From Sipunculus nudus (Eukaryota > Annelida > Sipuncula > Golfingiida > Sipunculidae), in NCBI GenBank assembly GCA_026874595.1, contig CM049312.1, positions 54,937,429-55,001,428 on the forward strand: a DNA stretch of 64,000 bases, written 5' to 3'. How positions within the stretch are numbered: the first letter of the stretch is position 1; each line of letters starts with the position of its first letter. The notes beneath the pieces are model-generated. The model saw nothing but the letters and a program-made list of their open reading frames with translations, was not told the origin of the DNA and ran no database searches. Of this stretch, positions 49,101 to 58,793 are shown piece by piece. The translations under genes and the position numbers were made by a program.

Positions 49101-51430
49101 ATGCTATATCCGGGATACGGGTTACCCTAACCCTTTGGGCATGAAATACTCCAGTATGTGTTTGTCATTATTAATATATGCTATATCCGGGATACGGGTT
49201 ACCCTAACCCTTCGGGCTTGAAATACTCCATTAGGTGTTTGTCACTATTAATATATGCTATATTCAGGGTACGGGTTACCCTAACCCTTCGGGCATGAAA
49301 TACTCCAGTGAGTGTTTGTCCCTATTAATAAATGCTATATCCCGGATACGGGTTACCCTAACCTTTCAGGCATGACTTACTCCTATAAATGTTTGTCGCT
49401 ATTAATATATGGTATATCTAGAATACGGGTTACCCTAACCCTTCATGCATGAAATACTCCAGTGGGTGTTTGACACTATTGATATATGCTATATCCGGGA
49501 TACGGGTTACACTAACCCTTCGGGCATGAAAAACTCCAGTAAGTGTTTGTCACTTATAATATATGCCATATCCGGAGTACGGGTTACCCTAATCCTTCGG
49601 GCATAAAATAACCCCGTATGTGTTTGTCACTATTAAGATGTGCTGTATCTGGGGTAACGGCATGAAATACTCCAGTGAGTGTTTGTCACTTTTAATATAT
49701 CCTATATCCGGGATACGGGTTACCCTAACCCTTCGGGCATGAAATACTCCAGTAAGTGTTGTCACTTATAATATATGCAATATCCGGAAAACAGGTTACC
49801 CTAACCCCTCGGGCCTGACATACCCCTTTTAGTGTTTGTCACTATTAATATATGCTCCATCCGGGATAAGGGTTCCCTAACTCTCGGGCGTGAAATGCTC
49901 CTTTAAGGGTTTGTCACTATTCATATATGCTATATCCAAGATAAGGGTTACCCTAAACCTTCGTGCATAAAATACACCCGTGTGTGTCACTATTAATATA
50001 TGCTATATCCGGGATACGGGTAACCCTAACCCTTCGGGCATGAAATACTCCAGTAAGTGTTTGTCACTTATAATAAATGCAATATCCGGAAAACGGGTTA
50101 CCCTAACCCTTCGGGCATGACATACAACTTTAAGTGTTTGTCACTATTAATATATGCTCTATCCAGGATAAGGGTTCCCTATCACTCGGGCGTGAAATAC
50201 TCCAGTAAGTGTTTGTCACTATTCATATATGCTATATTCAGGGTACGGGTTACCCTAACCCTTCGGGCATGAAATACTCCAGTGAGTGTTTGTCCCTATT
50301 AATAAATGCTATATCCGGGATACGGGTTACCCTAACCTTTCAGGCATGACTTACTCCTATAAATGTTTGTCGCTATTAATATATGCTTTATCCGGGATAC
50401 GGGTACCCTAACCCGTCGGGCATGAAATACTCCAGTAAGTGATTGTCACTTATAATATATGCAATATCCGGAAAACGGGTTATCCTAACCCTTTGGGCTT
50501 GACATACAACTTTATGTGTTTGTCACTATTAATATATGCTCTATCCGGGGTAAGGGTTCCCTAACCCTTCGGGCATGAAATACTCCAGTAAGTGTTTGTC
50601 ACTTATAATATATGCAATATCCGGAAAACGGGTTACCCCAACCTTTCAGGCATGACTTACTCCTATAAATGTTTGTCGCTATTAATATATGCTTTATCCG
50701 GGATACGGGTACCCTAACCCGTCGGGGATTAAATACTCCAGTAAGTGATCGTCACTTATAATATATGCAATATCCGGAAAACGGGTTATCCTAACCCTTT
50801 GGGCTTGACATACAACTTTATGTGTTTGTCACTATTAATATATGCTCTATCCGGGGTAAGGGTTCCCTAACCCTTCGGGCATGAAATACTCCAGTAAGTG
50901 TTTGTCACTTATAATATATGCAATATCCGGAAAACGGGTTACCCTAACCCTTCGGGCATGACATACAACTTTAAGTGTTTGTCACTATTAATATATGCTC
51001 TATCCAGGATAAGGGTTCCCTATCACTCGGGCGTGAAATACTCCAGTAAGTGTTTGTCATTATTAATATATGCTATATCCAGGATACGGGTTACCCTAAC
51101 CCTTTGGGCATGAAATACTCCAGTAGGTGTTTGTCATTATTAATATATGCTATATCCGGGATACGGGTTACCCTAACCCTTTGGGCATGAAGTACTCCAG
51201 TAGGTGTTTGTCATTATTAATATATGCTATATCCAGGATACGGGTTACCCTAACCCTTTGGGCATGAAATACTCCAGTAGGTGTTTGTCATTATTAATAT
51301 ATGCTATATCCGGGATACGGGTTACCCTAACCCTTCGGGCTTGAAATACTCCAGTAGGTGTTTGTCACTATTAATATATGCTTTATTCAGGGTACGGGTT
51401 ACCCTAACCCTTCGGGCATGAAATACTCCA
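43140..51430 (+). repeat. Satellite B long higher-order block, copy 4 (8.3 kb, incomplete)
   Basis: Same landmark start. The monomer order matches copies 2-3 to about 50 kb; then the array stops at the non-satellite interruption. The paired CCATTCT-GCATAATATAC monomers found in copies 1-3 are reduced to one here (about 43.93 kb), which indicates a local deletion. Confidence 0.8.
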
Positions 51431-52385
51431 TTGATGACAGAGCAGTAGCATTGATCCAGGGCATTATAAAATGTCTCTCCAGAGAATGTTGAATGTAGCC
51501 TTATCTTATGGGCCAAGAATTACCAATAATTTTGGTACTGATTTTGGAACATTATTAAGCACAATTTTGGTATCTGAGCCCATCTTCAATAAATGGATAT
51601 TAAACTTAGTGCATCACACAGGAGTCATGTTGCAAGTTGTCCATAATGTAACACGTAGTGAACCCATCTGCAATATATTAGCCTTGTATGCATATGATTT
51701 TTGGAAAACACAACCTGTACAGAAAGATTTCTTACATCATGAATGTAATGTGTTATCTGTTGTAAATTGTCTCAATTGGATAGAGAATTGGGCATCTGTT
51801 GACAATAATAAAAAAAAAATAAAATAAAAATCTGTCATTAAAAAAGTGGAGTAATTAAATAAAACTATCCTAGGATCAGAAGGACACGTCAGAGAAACAC
51901 TGTATTATAAGGTGTTTGTATAAGCGGCATAATATAACAACCTATTGTTGTGGATATGTGGTTAGTGTGAGGATGTAAATATAGTTTTTTTTTGGGGGGG
52001 GGGGGCAAGCCAAGAAGTAGAGCAAATAATTTTTATGGATACTGTGGCAACTGCCAAGGCAAAAACATCTTACTATTTAAAAAAAAGATGAGTTACTGCT
52101 ATATGTGTTAGTGGAAGTGATGTAAAGAAACTTATGAATATTTTTTACCATTGTATGTGTTAATATAAATGGAGCGGGACATGTACTGTATATATTACAG
52201 ACATTTATATCATTGGCCCTATGAAGAAGTCAAAAACATGGCAGGGAGATTGCATAAGTCATGATGATAATGAGTATAAAAATTGAATGAGGTCTGTATG
52301 TAAAATAAAAGTTTAAAGAAGGGGATGCGAGTTGAGTTTTTTTAGCACAATAAATATTTAGCAATTGATGAACTGCAAAAAATGT
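51431..52385. other. Non-satellite interruption of satellite B
   Basis: Satellite monomers stop in mid-unit at GAAATACTCCA and give way to 955 bases of AT-rich unique-looking sequence with A-rich runs, a T9G13-like run near 51985-52005 and an AATAAA-bearing tail (about 52300). Decayed monomers resume at about 52386 in a different monomer phase, so this is not a clean insertion with both sides in register. No terminal repeats or target duplication were seen. Confidence 0.7.
51471..51827 (+). CDS. Unrecognised 118-codon ORF in the satellite interruption (possible exon or pseudogene fragment)
   Basis: The frame begins at ATG and runs to TAA. Its composition is protein-like, with mixed hydrophobic and polar residues, several Trp and Cys, and helical-looking segments such as FGTLLSTILVSEP and VLSVVNCLNWIENW. 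This contrasts with the low-complexity satellite frames. In the neighbouring frame just upstream, 51434-51487 reads as a further helical stretch (RAVALIQGIIKCLSREC) that stops at TGA. That suggests the original frame was longer and broken by a frameshift near 51480. The short hydrophobic helices could fit an armadillo- or HEAT-like repeat protein, but I recognise no family. The tail NNKKKIK is encoded by an A-rich run, so it may instead be part of a retroposed cDNA or a decayed exon. No promoter or splice site can be assigned. Confidence 0.3.
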   Translation: MSLQRMLNVALSYGPRITNNFGTDFGTLLSTILVSEPIFNKWILNLVHHTGVMLQVVHNVTRSEPICNILALYAYDFWKTQPVQKDFLHHECNVLSVVNCLNWIENWASVDNNKKKIK

Positions 52386-52990
52386 TTTTGGGCAATAATA
52401 TACGCTTTATACGGTTATGGGTTACCCTAACCCTTCAGACAAGAAATAACCAATGTGTTTATCACTGTTAATATATGGTATATTACAGACAGGGTGACCC
52501 TTAGTCTTCGACATAAAATACTAGAGATATTGTTAGTAACTATTAATATATGCTGTTCAAGGATACAGGTAACCTTACCTACGGACATGAAATACTCAAG
52601 TCAGTGCTCCTCACTGGTGATATATGCTATATCCGGGATATAGGTTACTCAAACCCTTCTGCCATTAAATACTCCAGTAAGTGTTGTTCACTATTAAAAT
52701 GTGCTGAATCTAGGATATGGGTTACCTGAACCCTTTATGCATGAATACTGGAGTGTTTGTCACTATTAATATATGCTAAATGCAAGATACTAATAATAAA
52801 TGGTATATCTGGGATACGGTTTACCCTAACCCTTCAAATTTTAAATCACCAATCAGACTATACTCCAGGAAGTATTAATATAAGGTATATCTGGGATACG
52901 GGTTACCCTAACCCTTCAGGTGTGAATACTCCAGTAAGTCTTTGTCACTATTAATATATGCTACATTCAGGCTACAGGATACCTTAATAT
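52386..52990 (+). repeat. Decayed satellite B monomers at the array edge
   Basis: GGGTTACCCTAACCCTTCAG, GTGTTTGTCACTATTAATAT and similar pieces recur at irregular spacing with many substitutions and indels, unlike the tight copies before 51430. Orientation is the same as in the main array. Confidence 0.85.
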
Positions 52991-53460
52991 TTTAATATAA
53001 CATGTAGAGACATAGATGGAACGGACAACAGCAATGCAATGAAGTAAGAGAACTGAACAGCAAATGCATCACACATGAATCAGTGACTTTATATTATAAA
53101 TATAAACATATAGAATTTCTGCGAGATATAAATTATTATAGAGTAATGCATAAGTACCTGAAATCAGGACATTGGAATGAAATCTGGACAGTTCTAATCC
53201 TGAAAGTGTTGGATGTTCATCAGAATTAGAACTAATGCTAATCACCAAATATGAATTAATGGAGAAGTCAGGCCACACCGAACGCTGCCCTGCGCCGCAA
53301 AGCGTTGCAAATAAACGGCTGAGCACTTTTGCGGCGCTGCAAAGCGGAGAAAGTTGAACATTTTTCAGCTTTGTTTTGACGGGCGGTAACATATAATTAA
53401 GGTTTAATATTAAAGGAAAAATACCGGTGTTTATGGTTGATATAATCCAATACTTGAGTC
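52991..53460. other. Spacer, nothing firmly recognised
   Basis: AT-rich, with a GC-richer part at 53270-53350 containing CGCCGCAAAGCG- and GCGGCGCTGCAAAGCGG-like inverted segments. A minus-strand ORF (53069-53584) crosses it but shows no domain and overlaps the transposon end to the right. This stretch may belong to the pogo-like element. Confidence 0.35.
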
Positions 53461-53576
53461 TCCGACATGTTGCCGCAGCCGGACTTCCTGGGCCCGACTC
53501 CCTCTGGGGCGGACACCCCGCTACAACGAACAAATTGTCCAGTCCCGTGAATGTCTTCCCAAGAGGGGTTTCACTG
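53461..53576 (-). mobile_element. Candidate pogo/Tigger-like DNA transposon terminus
   Basis: Read on the minus strand, the segment begins TA-CAGTGAAACCCCTCTT, continues with GGGACTGGACAA and TAGCGGGGTGTCCG, and is markedly GC-richer than its surroundings. Starting with CAGT next to TA, followed by a CCxCTT/GGGGTG-type pairable end, is typical of Tc1/mariner elements of the pogo/Tigger group. Only one end was found, and there is no transposase. Confidence 0.35.
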
Positions 53577-53666
53577 TATATCATTTTATCTCTTTTTTTA
53601 TTATTTTTGCAGTCAGTAATAGGTTACTTGAAACTCCCAAGTTTCACATCAGACGTGAAATAAATG

Positions 53667-53926
53667 GTTGAAGCCTGGGGACGAATTCTGTTCACACACG
53701 AGATTGACTCACTGCAAAAAAAGCTATAAGAATTATCACAATTAGCAAATACAATGCCAACAGTGAACCGATTGTTAAATTATTAAAAATCCTAAAAATT
53801 AACGACATCTTCAGACTAAATATATTGAAATTTGACTATAATTACTGCCATGAATCAGTATCCAAATATTTACAAATATTTAATTTTTCAACAAGGACTA
53901 TGACACACGAACGAAACGAGAATTAG
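53667..53926 (+). pseudogene. LINE (CR1/Jockey-type) ORF2 C-terminal fragment
   Basis: The frame from 53667 reads into LQKK and, after a one-base loss in the A7 run at 53716-53722, continues as KKAIRIIT, then KLLKILKINDIFRLNILKF, ending at TAG 53924-53926. This arrangement (a Lys/Arg-rich KKAIRII box, then a short ILKI-DIF-L-ILKF helix) is typical of the region after the reverse transcriptase domain in CR1/Jockey-like non-LTR elements. Everything upstream of the fragment is missing, as expected for 5'-truncated insertion or later deletion. No poly-A tail or target duplication is evident. Confidence 0.65.
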
Positions 53927-54240
53927 TCTAAGCCATAAAAAATTAGCTTTTACCAATAACAATCTATAATTTCAGTAATTAAAGTTGTAAATCTTCCGAG
54001 TTTGTTGCCAATTTCCTCATTAAAACATATAGTCTCAAATATGAAGAATGTATAATCATTTAACCACCATATTTATGTACATTTTCTCTCTCTCTCTCCA
54101 TGTTTCATGCACAGGGGGCTGTTGTGTCGGCGCATTAAAATCCTTAACAACAGTCCCTAGACATAATAAAAACAAAAATATTGACAAACATATTGAATAT
54201 ATTTAGTATGGATGCTTTACTTTTATGTATAAAAAAATAT

Positions 54241-54272
<32 letters not shown>

Positions 54273-55020
54273 TCACTAATGGATTCAGCGGTCTAAAATT
54301 AAAAATTATTAATAATCAGTGGCTTTGGAACACTAAAATAAATATATTTTATATGTTAAACATTGATTTATGTTAAAATAAAAGAAGGAAAACCATTCAA
54401 GTGGGCAACTACAACATAGAGACACGACATATTAAACATACATATAACACGCGATAAATTATGTATAAATTGTTCTTCTACCATGACAAAATACGGGACT
54501 TTTTATGTCATCTTTTTATAATTTAAATTCGTCAAAATTTCCTCCGATCGAATTTTAGCGGGTTTTTTATTTTGTCTTTCCAAAGAAGTAATTGTTTCGA
54601 ATAAAAACCAAAATAAACAGTCTACCATTTTTCCATGTACAAACCTAATGTCCGACTTCAACGACCTCACTAAACAAGCCAGGAAGATAGCTGCAGTATG
54701 CTTGTCAGTTGCCCTTACTTCATGATCACGAAAGATAGCATTTAAATTATGGATGTAATTATCATACCCAGTTAATGTGCAAGACTGTATGTTTCATTAA
54801 TAGTTGGTGTATTTATAATTTAAATGGAGAGAGAATGTTTTGTACCTTTTGTATTACAGGTATAATGAAAATTTGATGATAATAATTATCATCGCTATTT
54901 TTTCTATTGTTATTATTATAAAAAGTAGTAGTACTAGTAGAAGTAGTTGTTTTTTGTTGTTGTTGTTTTCAGGTTACTTAAGGAAATGTAGTTAAGATAA
55001 GCATCTAAATAATCATAATT
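53927..55020. other. AT-rich spacer with microsatellites
   Basis: No coding frame worth reporting. It contains (TC)n tracts at about 54084-54098 and 54240-54272, and a short AGTAGTAGT / TTGTTGTTG stretch near 54930-54970. Nothing else was recognised. Confidence 0.6.
54240..54272. repeat. (TC)n microsatellite
   Basis: An almost uninterrupted CT dinucleotide run with a single TA interruption. Confidence 0.95.
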
Positions 55021-55028
55021 AATCAATT

Positions 55029-55136
55029 GGGGGGGGGGGGGTAATCTGAAATTATAGGGGGTAATCTGAAATCGATTTCAGATTACCCCCCCCCCCCCGG
55101 TAATCTGAACGGGGGTAATTTGAAATCGGTACATCA
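55029..55136. repeat. G13/C13-flanked hairpin with a perfect 34-bp palindrome
   Basis: G13 (55029-55041), then TAATCTGAA, then a perfect palindrome at 55057-55090 centred on ATCGAT, then C13 (55086-55098) and two more GGTAATCTGAA-like copies. The motif GGTAATYTGAA occurs four times directly and once inverted. Confidence 0.9.
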
Positions 55137-55221
55137 ATTTAATGGGGTCACGTAAGCCGACTCCTATGCCTCGACCAGCATAGAAGCAAGTAGAATGCTT
55201 CAGAAGAACAGGGTCTCTGTT

Positions 55222-56275
55222 TAAATTTATTGAAAGCTACTTAACTAATTGTAAACAATGCGTAGTTCTAGAGGGCTCAGAGTCAAATAGTTATTATATA
55301 TATATACATTTTCAGGTGTGCCGCAGGGTTCTATACTGGGACTACTCTTGTTTCTTGTTTATGTTAGCGATATTGAATTGCACATGAAAAATAATATTAA
55401 AATGTAAGCTGATGACACCTGTATATATTCTGTTACTGACAACCCGGACGATTCAGCAGATTCTCTCAACAGTGACTTGCAGCGCTTGAGCCAGTGGGCT
55501 AAGAAATGGCATGTACAAATGAACCCAACGAAAACTAAAGTTATATGTTTGTCAAGTAAAAATCGTACAATACTCATCCACTGCTGTATTTTGATGACGT
55601 CAAACTGAATGAGATGACCAGCGTAAAACACCTCGGGGATATACTAACAAAAGACTTGTCATTGTTCGAACAAAATAATAATTTTTGGTCTTAAAACTTC
55701 CATAAAATGCCATTTTAAAATATTATAAATTCAACATGACTATGAAAATACTGGAACGGTTGTACAAAACAATGTTTCTTGCTGTTTTAGAATACGGGTC
55801 ACAAGTATATAAGAGCTGCACAGCGAAAGAAACTAATCAAGTAGAAAGCATACAGAGAAGAGCCGCACGTATCTGCACCGGCGCTTTAATCACAACTACT
55901 CGAACAAAATGTAGGATGAGCTGCATTGGCCTAAACTGTCCTTAAGAAGAGATTTCGAAATATTTCTCACATTTTCAAAAATGCTCAATAAGCTATCGCC
56001 AATTTACTAGAGGAAACTAATTCCAGGGGGCGCGACGATTCCAACTCCTATAATCTACGAAATAAAAACAACACATTGTACCACCTATGCTAAAAGAACA
56101 ATAAAAAATCTTTTTTGCCAAGTTCGTGTAAAATATGGAATAAATTGCCCATTGAAATAAGAAAGATTAATTGTTTTAATTTTTTCGAGCGCGCCCTGAA
56201 AATTAATTTATTCAAAACCAAGAAACCAGGAGGCACATGTTTCTATTTTTCCGTCAGAAGAGATAATTATCAATA
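55222..56275 (+). pseudogene. LINE (CR1/Jockey-type) reverse transcriptase, 3' half, decayed
   Basis: Reading through several frames, the segment has RT landmarks in order. These are a FIESYLTN stretch (about 55227), GVPQGSILG (about 55315), and the catalytic box at 55402-55416, where the codon expected for Tyr is TAA (55405-55407) followed by Ala-Asp-Asp. Then come QWAKKWHVQMNPTKTK (about 55495), a LYKTMFLAVLEYGSQVYKS stretch followed by QRRAARICTGAL (55757-55890), and YNLRNKNN, FLPSS-KIWNKLPIEIRKI near the end (about 56050-56170). At least four stops and several frameshifts make it non-functional. Frame order and spacing match a single collinear copy without large deletion. The 5' half of ORF2 and all of ORF1 are missing. 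Confidence 0.85.
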
Positions 56276-57110
56276 GATTCGAAGCTTGTCCCATGACTCA
56301 GTACGTACTTATTGAAAACCGGGAAAACGGAGAGCCCAATATGTAACTGTATACTGCAGCTGAAGTAAAGCACGCAACACTATTTATTACAATGTTCAAG
56401 GTACACCCGAAATCGATCCGACATGTTCATGTTCATTGAAACAGCATTTGACGAAGAAAAATACGATGTAAATTTCTGTATCAGACTTGACCCTACAACT
56501 AAAACTGAAAACGAAAAGTGAAAGAGTTCATATTACATATGAGAATTCCCGCATCAGACTTTCAAAGAGATAAGATACGCATAGCCTTAACACGATTTAT
56601 TATACACAAACAAAACTTTTTTAAGTGATACAATGTATATATACCAGAGTGCCTCACTACTTATATCTTGAACCCGCTTCTAGTGCAGAATATAGTAAAC
56701 GGTTATCCTGCTATATTGTTTTCACGTCAGTTAATGTTTAGCCATTCTGTAAGATTATTTGTCGCCTATATTATGTTGTATATATTTTAGCACGTGCATA
56801 TATGTCACCTTATGCTTAAAAGTCACCTTATGCGTATATGTTTATATGTTGTGATCGTCATTGTTAACATGTTATACATGCTTACAGAAGAGCATGTCTA
56901 TTAGCCAATGGCTACTTTGTAATCCTGTTAATATAAATATGTTCAAACCACGAAGATTTTGTAAGAGAAGGGCGACAAAGGTTTTGTTTTTCAAAATTAA
57001 ATACTAATACATCATTAGTTATTGAATAAAAAAAATGAACTGCAATGAACTGTAGCATATATTGTTCAAGAATTATGTCTATGATTAGTCAGTAAGAGAA
57101 CTTGCTATTT
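56276..57110. other. AT-rich spacer, nothing recognised
   Basis: No open frame above background, no tandem structure and no transposon end seen. The first part may still be the untranslated tail of the LINE. Confidence 0.4.
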
Positions 57111-57111
57111 C

Positions 57112-58410
57112 GCAGGTGTCTTAGCCACCGTGCACATTGCGCTTTGCTGTCGCTAGTTAATATGGCCAGTAAACCCTGCTACTGCGCAGGTCAATGCGAC
57201 TACTAATTCCTTACGCGCCTAGTGCAAAGCTTGTTGCAGGCCTATCCGGTCGACCTATGGTTACAAAGATTGGACTGAAACTATAGCATCAAAAGTTTCG
57301 ATCGCAATAGATAGCCTCCCTGAGGTTCTCGCTACCGCGCATATCTGATTTGCTACCGCGCAGATTGCGCATTGCAATCGCAGCTAAAAATGGTCGATGC
57401 CACTTGCTACCGCGCATATGTACTTGCTACTTTGCGACAGTTAATTGCACCCGCGCATATTGCTTTGAATAGTCGGGTCCGAGCGACCCCTAGCAGCAAA
57501 TACTTGTAACACGTTTACAATAGCAGAATTTGCGATCGCAAATTCAGTCCTCATGGTAGCAGGCAACAACAACGTCCTACCACGCTGGTCTGTTTGCTAC
57601 CGCGCACATTGCGCATTGCGATCGCAGCTGAATATGACCCATGGCATTTGCTAACGCGCACATCTGTTCGCTACTTTGCGACAGTTAATTGCTACCGCGC
57701 ATATTGCTTTGAGTGGTCGTGTCCGAGCGACCTCTGACAGTAAAGACTTGCACTACGCTAATAGTCGCAGAATTTGCGATCGCAAAGACATAGTCCCCAT
57801 GCATAGGAGCTGAAAGCAACTTGCTACCGCGCAGGTCTGTTTGCTAGCGCGCACATTGCGATCGCAGCTTAATAAGGCCCATGGCCTTTGCTAACGCGCA
57901 CATCTGTTTGTTACTTTGCGACAGTTAACTGCTACCGCGCATATTGCTTTGAGTGGTCGTGTCCGAGCGACCTCTGACAGTGAAGACTTGCACTACGTTA
58001 ATAGTAGCAGAATTTTGCGATCGCAAAGACATAGTCCCCATGCATAGGAGCTGAAAGCAACTTGCTACCGCGCAGGTCGTTTGCTACCGCGCACAATGCG
58101 CATTGTGATGACAGCCATTTGCTACCGCGCAGTTCTGATTTGCTACCGCGCAGTTTGCGCGTATGAGGCGGTTTGTGTCTGATGGTAGCAAGTCCAGTTG
58201 CAGCTCATTGCGCGATGTGGCAAGCAAAGCGCAAGGGTAGCAAATGCTACTGTGCGACTGCTATTTGCTACCGCGCACTTTGCGCTCAATAGCCTTTAAG
58301 CGCATAATAGTAGCAAGATGAGTGGATGCTGAGTGCGCGTTGTGCCGGGCTCTGCGCAATGGTAGCAAACTCCCATAGATTAGTCTGAAAAACCGACAGT
58401 TCCCCGCATA
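57112..58410. repeat. Repeat region C: TTTGCTACCGCGCA-rich, related in motif to satellite A
   Basis: Dense in TTTGCTACCGCGCA, GCGCATTGCGATCGCAGC and TTTGCGATCGCAAA, far above what its AT-rich flanks show. Three longer units of about 240-244 bp recur (landmark TTGCGACAG at 57432, 57676, 57916), each ending in a palindromic GCGATCGC. At 58258-58275 it contains CTGCTATTTGCTACCGCGCA, whose TGCTATTTGCTACC part is also the centre of satellite A. The right edge carries the 19-bp boundary sequence on the opposite strand (58389-58407). Confidence 0.8.
57526..57545. repeat. Perfect 20-bp palindrome
   Basis: GAATTTGCGATCGCAAATTC is its own reverse complement. Shorter, slightly eroded versions occur in the next two units (about 57770 and 58010). 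Confidence 0.9.
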
Positions 58411-58689
58411 TATGATGAAGCTGACATTGCCAAAGACAGAAATAAGATAATGTGGTCCCGAAAACATGTCCGGTGCTTAAATATAATTATCCTGTTACAA
58501 GGAAACCTTTGTATTTTGTCTAGTTGGTTCTTCTGACCTTTTTTTATCCAGCATTGCATACATATATGATAATCTTGGCTCTTATATTGGCTTTCCGATG
58601 AGACTCATTCATAGGGTAAGGGAACAATTATTTGATACACAGATATTATTGTCTCTACAGCCAGGCCTAGTTACTTACATGTACCTGTG
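58411..58689. other. Spacer left of the LTR retrotransposon
   Basis: AT-rich with no gene or repeat recognised. Confidence 0.5.
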
Positions 58690-58694
58690 GCTAG
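58690..58694. repeat. Candidate target-site duplication, left copy
   Basis: GCTAG next to the LTR end; the partner is at 62605-62609, two bases beyond the other LTR. Five bases is the usual length for gypsy elements, but a match this short can occur by chance. Confidence 0.5.
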
Positions 58695-58781
58695 TGTGGT
58701 GGCGCGGCCAAATCACAAGACAAGATGGCGATAGACACCTCTAGGTGGCAACACCTAACGGTATTCACAGACAGCTCATCA
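58695..58781 (-). repeat. 3' LTR of the gypsy element (87 bp, internally deleted)
   Basis: It matches the other LTR from TGTGGTGGCGCGGCC to ACAGCTCATCA apart from about five substitutions, but lacks about 59 bases in the middle. It is therefore too short to regenerate a normal LTR. Confidence 0.85.
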
Positions 58782-58793
58782 CATCTCCCTTTT
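58782..58793 (-). other. Polypurine tract of the gypsy element
   Basis: On the minus strand AAAAGGGAGATG directly precedes the LTR start TGATGAGC. This is the position and composition expected of the plus-strand primer. Confidence 0.7.

Larger units (their letters stand above)
10580..51430 (+). repeat. Satellite B: about 76-77 bp telomere-motif satellite, about 40.8 kb
   Basis: The monomer reads roughly GGGATACGGGTTACCCTAAC, then CCTTCGGGCATGAAATACTC, CAGTAAGTGTTTGTCACTAT, TAATATATGCTATATCC. Spacing measured at 30001, 30078 and 30155 is 77 bp; tetramer spacing of 305-306 bp shows some units are 75-76 bp. All units lie in one orientation. Length divided by period gives roughly 530 monomers. 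Diagnostic variants (CTTATAATATATGCAATATCCGG; GACATACAACTTTAAG; CACTCGGGCG; ATAAAATACCCCCGTG) recur in fixed order and reveal higher-order structure. Many ORFs of 60-120 codons on both strands arise because some units are 75 bp long and keep frame; none looks like a gene. Confidence 0.97.

Noticed and set aside
10580-51430. Dozens of similar ORFs of 60-120 codons on both strands, resembling a repeated protein family
   Set aside because: They follow the satellite monomer (75-77 bp) and depend on which units happen to be 75 bp. Frames shift between units, composition is low in complexity, and the same DNA is open on both strands. No start context or domain supports coding.
10580-51430. A true telomere or interstitial telomeric repeat tract
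   Set aside because: There is no run of consecutive TTAGGG units, only about 1.5-2 units per monomer embedded in unrelated sequence, with non-telomeric DNA on both sides.
10580-51430. Calling satellite B a centromere
   Set aside because: Length and higher-order structure would fit, but nothing in the sequence shows CENP-A occupancy, and the array is flanked by a gene within 10 kb. Left as a possibility only.
53069-53584. 171-codon minus-strand ORF
   Set aside because: It begins inside the pogo-like terminus and runs through AT-rich spacer. No domain, and its composition follows local base composition.
53667-56275. Treating the two LINE fragments as one element
   Set aside because: Both are plus-strand, but the left one already contains the C-terminus and stop, while the right one begins in the palm domain. 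They are two insertions, not one.
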